Of a stretch of 64,000 nt of DNA, positions 16,533-24,065 are shown in pieces (the stretch's first letter is position 1; every line of letters begins with the position of its first letter). A model generated the notes under the pieces. It saw only the letters and a program-made list of their open reading frames with translations. It was not told the origin of the DNA and did no database searches. Origin of the DNA: Nitrospirillum viridazoti CBAmc (lineage in GTDB: Bacteria; Pseudomonadota; Alphaproteobacteria; Azospirillales; Azospirillaceae). The position numbers and the translations under genes were made by a program. The stretch is from NCBI RefSeq assembly GCF_000730165.1, contig NZ_CP022111.1, positions 1,116,001 through 1,180,000 on the forward strand. The letters run 5' to 3'.

Positions 16533-17417
16533 TCAACGCAGGGGGAAGCCGAAGTCCAGCAGGGTCTGGCGCAGGCGGTGACGCCCGGTCAGGGCGGCGG
16601 GTCCGCGCACGCGGTTCGTCACCGTCTCGCTCCAATCCGGGGCCGCGATGCCCTGCTCCGCGTAATAGGCGCGCACTTGGCCGTCATAGGCGGCGATGGC
16701 AACTTCGGCCCCGGTGGCGTCGTAGCGTTCATGATGCAGCACCACGCTCTGCGGCAGGCGAGGCTTGACGCCCGTGGGCCGGGCGGGGTCGGCATAGCCC
16801 ACGCACAGGCCGAACAGAGGCAGCACCTTGGGCGGCAGGTTCAGCTCCCGCGCCACCGCCTCCGTCTCATTGCGCAAGGCCCCGATATAGACGGTGCCCA
16901 GGCCCAGCGATTCCGCCGCCACCACGGCGTTCTGCGCCGCCAGGGTGGCATCCGTGATGGCCACGATCAGGGTTTCCAGATAGTCCAGCCCCGCCGCCTC
17001 CCCCACCTTGGCCTTGGCCAGGGTGTCCAGGCGCGACAGGTCGGCCAGCCAGACCAGGAACAGGGGCGCCTGTTCGATATGCGCCTGGTTGGCCGCCCAG
17101 GCGGCAAAGCGGCTTTTACGCTCCGCGTCGGTCACCGCCACCACGCTCCACGCCTGCAGGTTCGACGAGGTGGGGGCCGACTGAGCCGCCGCCACCAGTG
17201 TTTCCAGCGTGCCCTGGGGCAACGGGTCGGGCCGGTAGGCCCGCACCGACTTGTGCGACAGCAGGCCGGTCAGCAGGTCGTTCCACTGGTCCGGGCCCAG
17301 CGCCTCCGTATCCAGGGGGACCTCATCGCGATAACGGCGGCGCAGCAGGTAGGCGACCGGGTGGTGGGTGCGTTCCCGGCGCTGGGCGAAGGCCGGAACA
17401 AGGGTGACAACGCTCAT
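16533..17417 (-). CDS. nitroreductase-family NAD(P)H:FMN oxidoreductase
   Basis: 294-residue flavoprotein of the nitroreductase superfamily. Recognisable segments are LLSHKSVRAYRPDPLP (FMN-contact SxRxY type motif, about residues 53-68), AQSAPTSSNLQAWSVVAV (about 78-95), and SLGLGTVYIGALRN (about 165-180). It reduces flavin or a nitro/quinone-like substrate with NAD(P)H. It is third in the minus-strand unit, 20 bp after the sulfonate-type binding protein and 11 bp before the flavoprotein gene. In organosulfur operons a reductase often feeds reduced FMN to a desulfonating monooxygenase, but no such monooxygenase is present here. ATG at 17417 chosen as the start of the family-like region. Confidence 0.82.
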   Translation of the reverse strand: MSVVTLVPAFAQRRERTHHPVAYLLRRRYRDEVPLDTEALGPDQWNDLLTGLLSHKSVRAYRPDPLPQGTLETLVAAAQSAPTSSNLQAWSVVAVTDAERKSRFAAWAANQAHIEQAPLFLVWLADLSRLDTLAKAKVGEAAGLDYLETLIVAITDATLAAQNAVVAAESLGLGTVYIGALRNETEAVARELNLPPKVLPLFGLCVGYADPARPTGVKPRLPQSVVLHHERYDATGAEVAIAAYDGQVRAYYAEQGIAAPDWSETVTNRVRGPAALTGRHRLRQTLLDFGFPLR

Positions 17418-17437
17418 GGGATCGGACTCCGTGACAA

Positions 17438-18376
17438 TTAGGGGTTCAGCGAGAAGCTGCGGTCGTAGGTGGGTGCCACGTCCACGGGACGGGGAATGAC
17501 GCCGGCTTCGAAGTACAGGTCGGCCACGGCCTGGTGCACGGCAACGGCGTCGTCCGTCACGGCCGGCAGCACCGTGACCTGCTGGCGGGAAAAGGTGAGG
17601 GTAGCGACCTCGATGGGCGTGCCGGTGTCCCGGGCATAGGCCTCCGCCTGTTCCTTGCGGTGGGCCTGCGCCCACTGATAGGCGCGGCGGACGCGGGCGA
17701 TGAAGTCGGTCAGCTGGGCGCGCTTGGTGGCGATGGCGCTGTCGCTGGCGACGCCACATTCCACTTCGCGCACGGTGCCCTGGCTGCCGACCAGGATGCG
17801 CATATGGTCCTGCAGCTGGGCGGCGGCGACGTAGGGGTCCCAGATGGCCCAGGCGTCGATGGAGCCGCTGGCCAACGCCGCCTTGGCGTCCGCCGCCGAC
17901 AGATAGACCAAGGTGACCTCGGCCAGGGGCACGCCCGCCTGCTTCAGCGCCGCCACCACCAGCAGATGGCCGGGGGAACCGCGCACCAAGCCGACGCGAT
18001 GGCCGCGCAGGTCGGCGACCGTATGGATGGGCGCCTTGTCCGGCACCACGATGGCGCTGCCACCTTGCCCGAAGTCCCAGACATTGATGGTCTTCAGGCG
18101 GGCACCGGCGGCCAGGGCGAAGGTGGTGGTGGCGTCGCCGACATAGCCGAAGTCGATGGCATCGGCGTTCAGCGCCTCCACCAGCGGCGCGCCTACGGGG
18201 AACAGCGCCCATTCGATGCGGTAGGGCACGTGGTCCAGCTCCCCCGCCGCCCTCAGCAGCACCTGCACGGCGCCGCGCTGGTCGCCCACCCGCAAGGGCG
18301 CCAGTTCGGCCGCCGACGCCGGCAAGGCGAAGGCGGCCAGCAGCGCCGCCAGGACCAGGCCCTTAAAGGTCCGCAT
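17438..18376 (-). CDS. ABC transporter substrate-binding protein, aliphatic sulfonate/taurine type
   Basis: 312-residue periplasmic binding protein. The signal peptide MRTFKGLVLAALLAAFALPASAAE is cleavable after ASA. The mature body has the SsuA/TauA pattern: LRVGDQRGAVQVLLRAAGEL, VEALNADAIDFGYVGDA, and the late SIDAWAIWDPY block. It probably captures a sulfonate or sulfate ester for import. Its start overlaps the end of the upstream TauD-type gene by 14 bp. No cognate ATPase or permease is in the window, so it must share a transporter encoded elsewhere. Confidence 0.87.
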   Translation of the reverse strand: MRTFKGLVLAALLAAFALPASAAELAPLRVGDQRGAVQVLLRAAGELDHVPYRIEWALFPVGAPLVEALNADAIDFGYVGDATTTFALAAGARLKTINVWDFGQGGSAIVVPDKAPIHTVADLRGHRVGLVRGSPGHLLVVAALKQAGVPLAEVTLVYLSAADAKAALASGSIDAWAIWDPYVAAAQLQDHMRILVGSQGTVREVECGVASDSAIATKRAQLTDFIARVRRAYQWAQAHRKEQAEAYARDTGTPIEVATLTFSRQQVTVLPAVTDDAVAVHQAVADLYFEAGVIPRPVDVAPTYDRSFSLNP

Positions 18377-19253
18377 AACGGGCCTGATCGGCGATCAGCA
18401 CGCGCTCCACCACACGGGGGAAGTCGCCGTAGTTGCGCACGGCGTAATGCACGGCGGCGCGGTTGTCCCAGAAGGCCACGGAATTGGGCCACCAGGAGAA
18501 GCGCACCTGGTACTCCGGCCGCTTGTACTGGGCGAGGATGATGTCCAGCAGCTCCCGGCTTTCCGCCAGCTCCACGCCCAGGATCTGCGGCTTTTGCGAG
18601 AAGTTGACCCACAGGATGGTGGCGCCCGTCTCGGGATGGCGGCGGGCCACGGGGTGCGCGACGATGGGATAGTCCTTGCCCGCGCGGTTCAACGCCTCGC
18701 GGAAGTCGTGGGTGACGTGCAGGCCGTCCAGCCGGCGCTTCACGTCTTCCGGCAGGCCGTTGTAGGCGGCCTCCGCATCCACCCAGATGGTGTCGCCGCC
18801 CACATCGGGAATGGTGACGCCGCGCAGGACGGCCCCCCAGGCTGGCACCAGGCGCCAGCTGGTGTCGGTGTGGTACTTGTCCTCATGCGCGGCGAGGGGC
18901 TTGCCTGCCTTGGCCGCCGCTTCCGCCCGCGCCTGCTCATACTTGGCGAAGTCCGCCGCCGTGATGCCGTGCACCTGCGGGTTCTTGTCCACCCCGGTGG
19001 CGGTGGGGTGGGTGTAGATGGGGCCGAAGCGTGCGGCGAAGGCCACCTGCTGGTCGCGGGTGATGTCCTGGTCGCGGAAGAACACCACCTTATGGCGCAG
19101 CACGGCCGCCTTGATGGCGTCGCGGGTGGCATCATCCAGGGGACGGGAGAGGTCCACGCCGCTGATCTCCGCCCCGATGCTGGGCTGCAGGCGGCGGATG
19201 ACCAGGTTGCTCGCCTGGGTGTTGTCGGCTTGCTTCAACGATACCACGCCCAT
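18363..19253 (-). CDS. TauD/TfdA-family 2-oxoglutarate-dependent dioxygenase
   Basis: 296-residue Fe(II)/2-oxoglutarate dioxygenase that would oxidatively release sulfite or sulfate from an alkylsulfonate or sulfate ester. The iron triad is visible: His128 and Asp130 in YHTDTSW, and His269 in AVHYAVRNYGD, with the 2-oxoglutarate-binding Arg about ten residues later (RVVERVLI). GAEISGVDLSRPL near the N-terminus and KVVFFRDQ are family signatures. The ATG at 19253 has GGAGG seven bases upstream and is preferred over a TTG nine codons earlier. First gene of the five-gene unit; an AT-rich dyad lies upstream. Confidence 0.88.
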   Translation of the reverse strand: MGVVSLKQADNTQASNLVIRRLQPSIGAEISGVDLSRPLDDATRDAIKAAVLRHKVVFFRDQDITRDQQVAFAARFGPIYTHPTATGVDKNPQVHGITAADFAKYEQARAEAAAKAGKPLAAHEDKYHTDTSWRLVPAWGAVLRGVTIPDVGGDTIWVDAEAAYNGLPEDVKRRLDGLHVTHDFREALNRAGKDYPIVAHPVARRHPETGATILWVNFSQKPQILGVELAESRELLDIILAQYKRPEYQVRFSWWPNSVAFWDNRAAVHYAVRNYGDFPRVVERVLIADQARYADL

Positions 19254-19358
19254 GTCATGCCTCCGGCTGGGCGGCGGCAATGGATCTGCCGCCGGCGATG
19301 GGAAATCGGGGTGAAGGGATGTCGTAAAGGGGAGTGTAGGACAGATCAGCCGGGGAGA

Positions 19359-19400
19359 AATTTTAGAAATGGTGCAGGCCGTCTTTCGATTTCTTAAATT
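19359..19400. promoter_or_regulatory. AT-rich interrupted dyad between the tauD-like gene and the HExxH gene
   Basis: AATTTTAGAAAT (19359-19370) and ATTTCTTAAATT (19389-19400) are inverted copies matching at 11 of 12 positions, 18 nt apart, in an AT-rich island within otherwise very GC-rich DNA. It sits 106-147 bp upstream of the dioxygenase start. The position and base composition fit a LysR-type sulfur regulator (CysB/Cbl-like) site, by inference. Confidence 0.45.
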
Positions 19401-19433
19401 CCCGTCTTGGGTTAAGGCTCTGCACCTCCAGGC

Positions 19434-20744
19434 GTGAACGGGATGCCATCGATGCCCCGACCTCGATTTTGCTATTTAGCCCTGCTGGCCCTGACGTTGC
19501 TTTTCAGTGGCCGGGCTGGGGCCGCGCCCAACGCCGCCTTCATCACCCTGGTCCCCGAGGGCGACGGGCTTAAGGCCGCCTATCACCTGGACAGTCCGGT
19601 CACCGACCTGTCCCTGGGCCGGGGCCCCGTCGCCTGGCAGAATCCCGTATGGCGGGTCGAGACGCCGGGGATGGAGATGCGGGGTCCGGAGGTACGGGCC
19701 ACCGACGGCCGCGCCTTCAGCGACTTCACCCTGCGCATCCGGGAGGACCGGCGCTTCGTCGACCGCACCTATCCCGTGCTGCTGCGCCTGGGCGATCGTG
19801 GCTTCCTGGTTTACGGTCCTTTCCTGATGGCGCGCTCAACCGGCATCGGCACGGGCCTGAAGCACGGCGCCGCCGCCACCCTGCCGGAGGGCGGCCAGGC
19901 CCTGGGTGGCTATTTCTTCGCCGGTCCGGCCGATTATGTGACCCCCATCGACGCCGCGCGGCCGGATCTGGGGCGCCTCATAGCCCGGCCCGACCTGCCG
20001 GCCGCGTGGCGGATGGAGGTGGGGCCGGGCCTGTCGCGCGCGCTGGCCTATTACCGGGCGCGCTTGGCGCCGCGCGACGCCGTGTCCCCCGTTATCGTCT
20101 ACCAGGACCGGCCGGCCCCCTTCCTGCGGGGCAGCGTCACCGGCGGCGGCATGATGCTGCTGCAGATCGGCGGCGTCTGGCGCGTGCCCCGCCTGGAACT
20201 GAAGCCTGAGCGGGACCGCCTACTGGCGCACGAGACCTTCCACCTGTTCCTGCGCCGCCATGACGCCGCCGACTTTCCCGACTGGATGAACGAGGGGGCG
20301 GCCGACTACGCCGCCGGCTTGGTCACTCGCCACGGCGCCCTGCCCACCCTGGCGGAAGTGCAGATACAGCTGGATTTGTGCGTCACCAGCCTGGGCGACC
20401 GCCCGTTGGACAGCCCGGCCACGGTGGCGCGCAACCGGATGCCCTACGCCTGCGGCTTCGTCGCCCATTGGCTGGTGGATAAGGTACTGCGGCGGGGCGC
20501 TGAAAGTGACGACAGGAAGCTGTTCGCGCTGTGGGCCGACATGGCGGCGCGCGACAACGCCACCGCCGGTGACAGCCTGCGCCAGGCGGTTGCCGGAGTG
20601 CCCGCCGCCCTGCGGGCGCTGTCCCTGCTGCTGACGGGGTCGGGAGGTGGCCGCTGGGCCCTGTGGGCGGCGGCCGTGTCGGAAATGGGGGGCGCGGCCC
20701 GTTACACCGACGGACCGGACCCCCGCGTGCTCCTGTCCCCTTAG
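19434..20744 (+). CDS. secreted protein with HExxH metallopeptidase motif
   Basis: 436-residue protein with an N-terminal signal ([21 protein letters not shown]). The motif HETFH (His266, Glu267, His270) followed about 20 residues later by [12 protein letters not shown] matches the zinc-binding HExxH plus downstream Glu of gluzincin-type metallopeptidases. The N-terminal ~200 residues are beta-rich and unrecognised. A GTG at 19434 and ATGs at 19443 and 19452 are all possible starts; only the length of the signal is affected. It is transcribed alone, divergent from the sulfur unit. Peptidase activity is an inference from the motif. Confidence 0.7.
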   Translation: MNGMPSMPRPRFCYLALLALTLLFSGRAGAAPNAAFITLVPEGDGLKAAYHLDSPVTDLSLGRGPVAWQNPVWRVETPGMEMRGPEVRATDGRAFSDFTLRIREDRRFVDRTYPVLLRLGDRGFLVYGPFLMARSTGIGTGLKHGAAATLPEGGQALGGYFFAGPADYVTPIDAARPDLGRLIARPDLPAAWRMEVGPGLSRALAYYRARLAPRDAVSPVIVYQDRPAPFLRGSVTGGGMMLLQIGGVWRVPRLELKPERDRLLAHETFHLFLRRHDAADFPDWMNEGAADYAAGLVTRHGALPTLAEVQIQLDLCVTSLGDRPLDSPATVARNRMPYACGFVAHWLVDKVLRRGAESDDRKLFALWADMAARDNATAGDSLRQAVAGVPAALRALSLLLTGSGGGRWALWAAAVSEMGGAARYTDGPDPRVLLSP

Positions 20745-22837
20745 GCTGCGCGAATACCCGCCAGGAAGCGGTCCACCGCGTCGCGCAGGCGGTCGGCGTC
20801 GCCGGTCAGGCCCTGCGCCGCGCCGTGCATGTCGGCCACGGTGCGGCCCGTCTCCCCCACCGCGGCCGAGACGTCGGCCACGTTGCGTGAAACGTCGCGG
20901 GTAGCGTCGGCCGCCTGGCGAACGTTGCGGCTGATCTCGCCCGTCGCGGCCGCCTGTTCCTCCACCGCGGCGGCGATGGCGGTCGACACCTCGCTCATGT
21001 TGCGGATGGAATGGCCGATGGTGCCGATGGCGCCCACCGCCTGGTCCGTCGCCTTCTGGATGGCATTGATCTGGGCGCCGATCTCATCGGTGGCCTTGGC
21101 CGTCTGACCGGCCAGCTGCTTCACCTCGTGCGCCACCACGGCGAAGCCCTTGCCGGCCTCCCCCGCCCGGGCAGCCTCGATGGTGGCGTTCAAGGCCAGC
21201 AGGTTGGTCTGGCTGGCGATGTCGTTGATCATCTTGACCACGTCGCCGATGCGCTGCGCCGCCTCCGCCAGGCTGGCGACGGTGCCGTTGGTCTGCTCCG
21301 CCTCATCCACCGCCTTGGACGCCATGGAACTGGAATGGGCCACCTGCTGCCCGATCTCGCGGACGGAGCTTTCCATCTGTTCCGCCGCCGCCGAGACGGT
21401 CTGCACATTGCCGGAGGTCTGCTCCGCCGCCTCGGCCGCCGCCGCGACCTGGGAGGAGGTGGCGTCCGCCATGCCGCCCAGGGCGCCGGCGATCTGCGTC
21501 AGCTGGTGGGACGAGGCCTCCACCGATCGCAGGACTTCACGCACCTGGGCGTCGAACTCGCCCACCAGGACGTCCACGGCGCGGGCACGGCGCTCACGCC
21601 CCGCCTGTTCCGCCCGCTGCGCGTCCTCCAGCCGCTGGCGCTCCAGCGCGTTGGCGCGGAAGGTGCCCAGGGCGCCGGCCAGGTCGCCGATCTCATCCTG
21701 GTTGTCGGCATAGGGAATTTCCGCCTCCAGATCACCCCGCGCCACGCGCAGCATGACGCCGGTCATGGCCGTCATGGGACGGGTCACCCGCCGCGCCACC
21801 ATGACCACGCCACCAGCCCCCAGGCCCAGGCACAGCACCAGCAGCACGCCATCCACGATCAGGCGGCGCAGCGCCATCTCGCCCTCCTGCCGCGCCAGGT
21901 CGCGGGCCGCATCCAGTGCCGCCATGGGCACGGCGGCCAGCACCTCGAACGAGGCGTTGCTGCGCGCCATCCACTGGTCGAGCGAAACCGGTGAGGGCGT
22001 GCCGGACAGCACCGCCTTCTCGATCTGCTCATGCAGCCCCATCACCTCCTTGAAATAGGCCGCCTCGGCCGCCGTCATGGCCTGGCGCACGCCATCGGGC
22101 ACGTCCTCGCGCAGGCTCAGCGCCTTGGTCAGGCGCCAGCCGGCCTCCAGCTGGCCGCGCAGACCGGCGGATTGGGCCTGCATGGCCGGGGTGTAGGTCT
22201 GCCCCTGCAACACGAACATCAGGATGTTGCGCTCCAGCCCCGCCGCGTCGCGGGTGACGTAAGAGGCATCCTTCAACGCGATCAGGCTGGCGAAGGCCGG
22301 GCTTTCCCGGCTGATGCGGGCGCCCAGGTTGGTGCCCACCGCCTCCAGCTTGGCGACCAGGCCATCGCTGGACGCGTTCCAGGTCTTGAACAGGTCGGCG
22401 GGGCGCTGGTCCTGCGGCTGCAGGACCGCCTTGTCCGCGACGGCGCGCACGTCGTTCAGGGTCTGGCGCGCGGCCATCAGGTCGGCCACGCCGGCCCCGG
22501 CGCCGCAATCCAGATCCGCGCACTCCGCCAGCACCTTGTCCATGGCCGGGTTCGACTTGGCCCGCAGGCCCGCCACCTCGGCCAGGGCCGCGGGCGAGGC
22601 CGTGGTCTTATCCGGGATCAGGCGCTTGAAGGCGCCCCGTTCCAGCCGGGTGTTCTGCAGGGCGCGGAAAACGTCGCCCACAGCATCGCCCATGCGGGCC
22701 GTGCGCGCCGCCCGGCGATGGTCGGCATAAGCGCCTGCCGTGGCGATTCCCAGCACCACCACCAGCACGGCCAACAGGATACCCAGCACGGCGTTCAGCA
22801 GAACGGCGATGCGTACGGATTTCAGGATGCCAGACAC
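20741..22837 (-). CDS. methyl-accepting chemotaxis protein
   Basis: 698-residue chemoreceptor. Transmembrane helix 1 spans about residues 8-36, a ~290-residue all-helical periplasmic sensor follows, then helix 2 (327-348), a HAMP linker, and the cytoplasmic signalling domain with the highly conserved hairpin tip ([20 protein letters not shown]). The sensor contains [12 protein letters not shown], faintly resembling the NIT (nitrate/nitrite-sensing) domain signature. The GTG at 22837 is preferred: it has a GGGGAGG just upstream and begins directly before helix 1, whereas upstream in-frame residues are not MCP-like. It ends 4 bp inside the convergent HExxH gene. The ligand is unknown. Confidence 0.93.
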   Translation of the reverse strand: MSGILKSVRIAVLLNAVLGILLAVLVVVLGIATAGAYADHRRAARTARMGDAVGDVFRALQNTRLERGAFKRLIPDKTTASPAALAEVAGLRAKSNPAMDKVLAECADLDCGAGAGVADLMAARQTLNDVRAVADKAVLQPQDQRPADLFKTWNASSDGLVAKLEAVGTNLGARISRESPAFASLIALKDASYVTRDAAGLERNILMFVLQGQTYTPAMQAQSAGLRGQLEAGWRLTKALSLREDVPDGVRQAMTAAEAAYFKEVMGLHEQIEKAVLSGTPSPVSLDQWMARSNASFEVLAAVPMAALDAARDLARQEGEMALRRLIVDGVLLVLCLGLGAGGVVMVARRVTRPMTAMTGVMLRVARGDLEAEIPYADNQDEIGDLAGALGTFRANALERQRLEDAQRAEQAGRERRARAVDVLVGEFDAQVREVLRSVEASSHQLTQIAGALGGMADATSSQVAAAAEAAEQTSGNVQTVSAAAEQMESSVREIGQQVAHSSSMASKAVDEAEQTNGTVASLAEAAQRIGDVVKMINDIASQTNLLALNATIEAARAGEAGKGFAVVAHEVKQLAGQTAKATDEIGAQINAIQKATDQAVGAIGTIGHSIRNMSEVSTAIAAAVEEQAAATGEISRNVRQAADATRDVSRNVADVSAAVGETGRTVADMHGAAQGLTGDADRLRDAVDRFLAGIRAA

Positions 22838-23162
22838 CAGACCCCTCCCCCTATCCCGCCGGCGCCGGCACAGGCCGGGCCCTTCTTGCGGGACTACAGG
22901 GTTATGGTGGGTGCCACCCCACCCTTGGCATAGATATCCTGATGTATTGCTATCAAAGGCGAAGCCCGCGTCGCCATTCCCGTACCCGAACGCGAGCGGT
23001 CCCATCCGGGGCCGCGTCCACCCAGGCGTGCGACCAGGCTTGGCGCGGCTGTTTCCTTAGGCTCGGGTGCCCCGGCGGGGCACGTCAGGGACGCGAATTT
23101 CCGGGCATGGGACGGCCCCGTACACTGACGCGAGCGATCACTCGTAGTCACGGAGGAATACC
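22838..23162. other. 325-bp divergent region between the chemoreceptor and ferredoxin genes
   Basis: No gene is supported. It contains the MCP promoter candidate and, close to the ferredoxin start, a GGAGGA ribosome-binding site. Nothing else was recognised. Confidence 0.5.
22928..22956 (-). promoter_or_regulatory. candidate promoter of the chemoreceptor gene
   Basis: On the minus strand TTGATA (complement of 22951-22956) is followed after 17 nt by CTATGC (complement of 22928-22933), resembling the alphaproteobacterial sigma-70 -35/-10 pair. It lies about 90 bp upstream of the GTG start. No sigma-28 motif was seen. Confidence 0.45.
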
Positions 23163-23453
23163 TTGGCCGACAACGCGTCCTGCAAGCAGGCCCCTGGCGT
23201 CATCGTCCCGCGCATCGACCGCAACCGCTGCGAGGGCAAGGACGATTGCGTGCGCGTCTGCCCCTATGACGTGTTCGAGATCGGTGTGCTGCCGGCAGCG
23301 GAGCGGGGGGAACTCAGCCTGAGCGGCCGGGTGAAGGGCTTCTTCCACGGCTACCGCCAAGCCTTCGCCGTGCGGGCGGACCAGTGCCGCGCCTGCGGCC
23401 TGTGTGTCAGCGCCTGCCCGGAACACGCCATTACCCTGACCCGTGCCACGTGA
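23163..23453 (+). CDS. ferredoxin with one atypical cluster motif
   Basis: 96-residue iron-sulfur protein. The second motif is a complete CxxCxxCxxxCP (Cys75, 78, 81, 85). The first is Cys23-x5-Cys29-x3-Cys33-Pro, lacking the second canonical cysteine, so the partner cluster may be [3Fe-4S] or have a non-Cys ligand. Between them is a 40-residue insertion (LSLSGRVKGFFHGYRQAFAV). The start is a TTG at 23163, supported by GGAGGA six bases upstream; no ATG fits. Transcribed alone, convergent with the MarR gene. Redox partner unknown. Confidence 0.82.
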   Translation: MADNASCKQAPGVIVPRIDRNRCEGKDDCVRVCPYDVFEIGVLPAAERGELSLSGRVKGFFHGYRQAFAVRADQCRACGLCVSACPEHAITLTRAT

Positions 23454-23463
23454 GGCGGGAGCC

Positions 23464-23901
23464 CTACCCCTCCAGCCGGTCGAACAGGGTGCGCAGCAAG
23501 GGCGAGAGGCGTCGGATCTCGTCCCGGTGCACCCGCGACAGGCCGGCCAGCAGTTCCTCCGCCGCCGGGGTCAAGCTGATGACCACCTGGCGCCGGTCCT
23601 CCGGCCCCGGGGCGCGACGCACCCAGCCGTTGCCCTCCAGCCGGTCGATCAGGCCCACGGCACTGTGCGGGCGCACGCATAACCGCTCCGCCAATTCCCC
23701 GACCGTGACATGGTCGCGGCCAGGATACCCCTTGATGGCCAGCAGCGCCTGGTGCTGCTGCGCCGTCAGGCCGGCGACGGCGGCTGCGTCCTCGCTGAAC
23801 GACAGGAAACGGCGCAACACGTGGCGGAACTCCGCCAGCAGCTCGTAATCCGCCTTCTCCAGCGGATCCACCCGCTCGGGCGCGGGGGGCGGGGTGGACA
23901 T
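23464..23901 (-). CDS. MarR-family transcriptional regulator
   Basis: 145-residue winged-helix regulator. The family pattern is clear: GLTAQQHQALLAIKGYPGRD, VTVGELAERLCVRPHSAVGLIDRLE (recognition helix), GWVRRAPGPEDRRQVVISLT (wing), and a C-terminal dimerisation helix. The ATG at 23901 is preceded by AAGGAG. It is divergent from the ClC channel gene with a perfect 17-bp palindrome in the shared gap, so it likely represses itself and the channel. Inducing ligand unknown. Confidence 0.9.
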   Translation of the reverse strand: MSTPPPAPERVDPLEKADYELLAEFRHVLRRFLSFSEDAAAVAGLTAQQHQALLAIKGYPGRDHVTVGELAERLCVRPHSAVGLIDRLEGNGWVRRAPGPEDRRQVVISLTPAAEELLAGLSRVHRDEIRRLSPLLRTLFDRLEG

Positions 23902-23992
23902 GGGGCGGTTACTCCTTACAAACCGTGACACACCAAGAGAGCGCCCCTGGACCCGGAACGCAAGGCAGGGCTGAGGGAAGGCCTCTTCATAA

Positions 23993-24009
23993 ATATCGTA
24001 CTACGATAT
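23993..24009. promoter_or_regulatory. palindromic operator between marR-type and clc genes
   Basis: ATATCGTA-C-TACGATAT is a perfect 17-bp palindrome (23993-24009). It lies 92 bp from the regulator start and 57 bp from the channel start, the usual position and shape for a MarR dimer site overlapping a promoter. Confidence 0.65.
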
Positions 24010-24065
24010 ATTAAGGCCGCGGCCGGCAGGGATCGGCCCCCTCCTTTCCAACGGTTGCTGATGCG

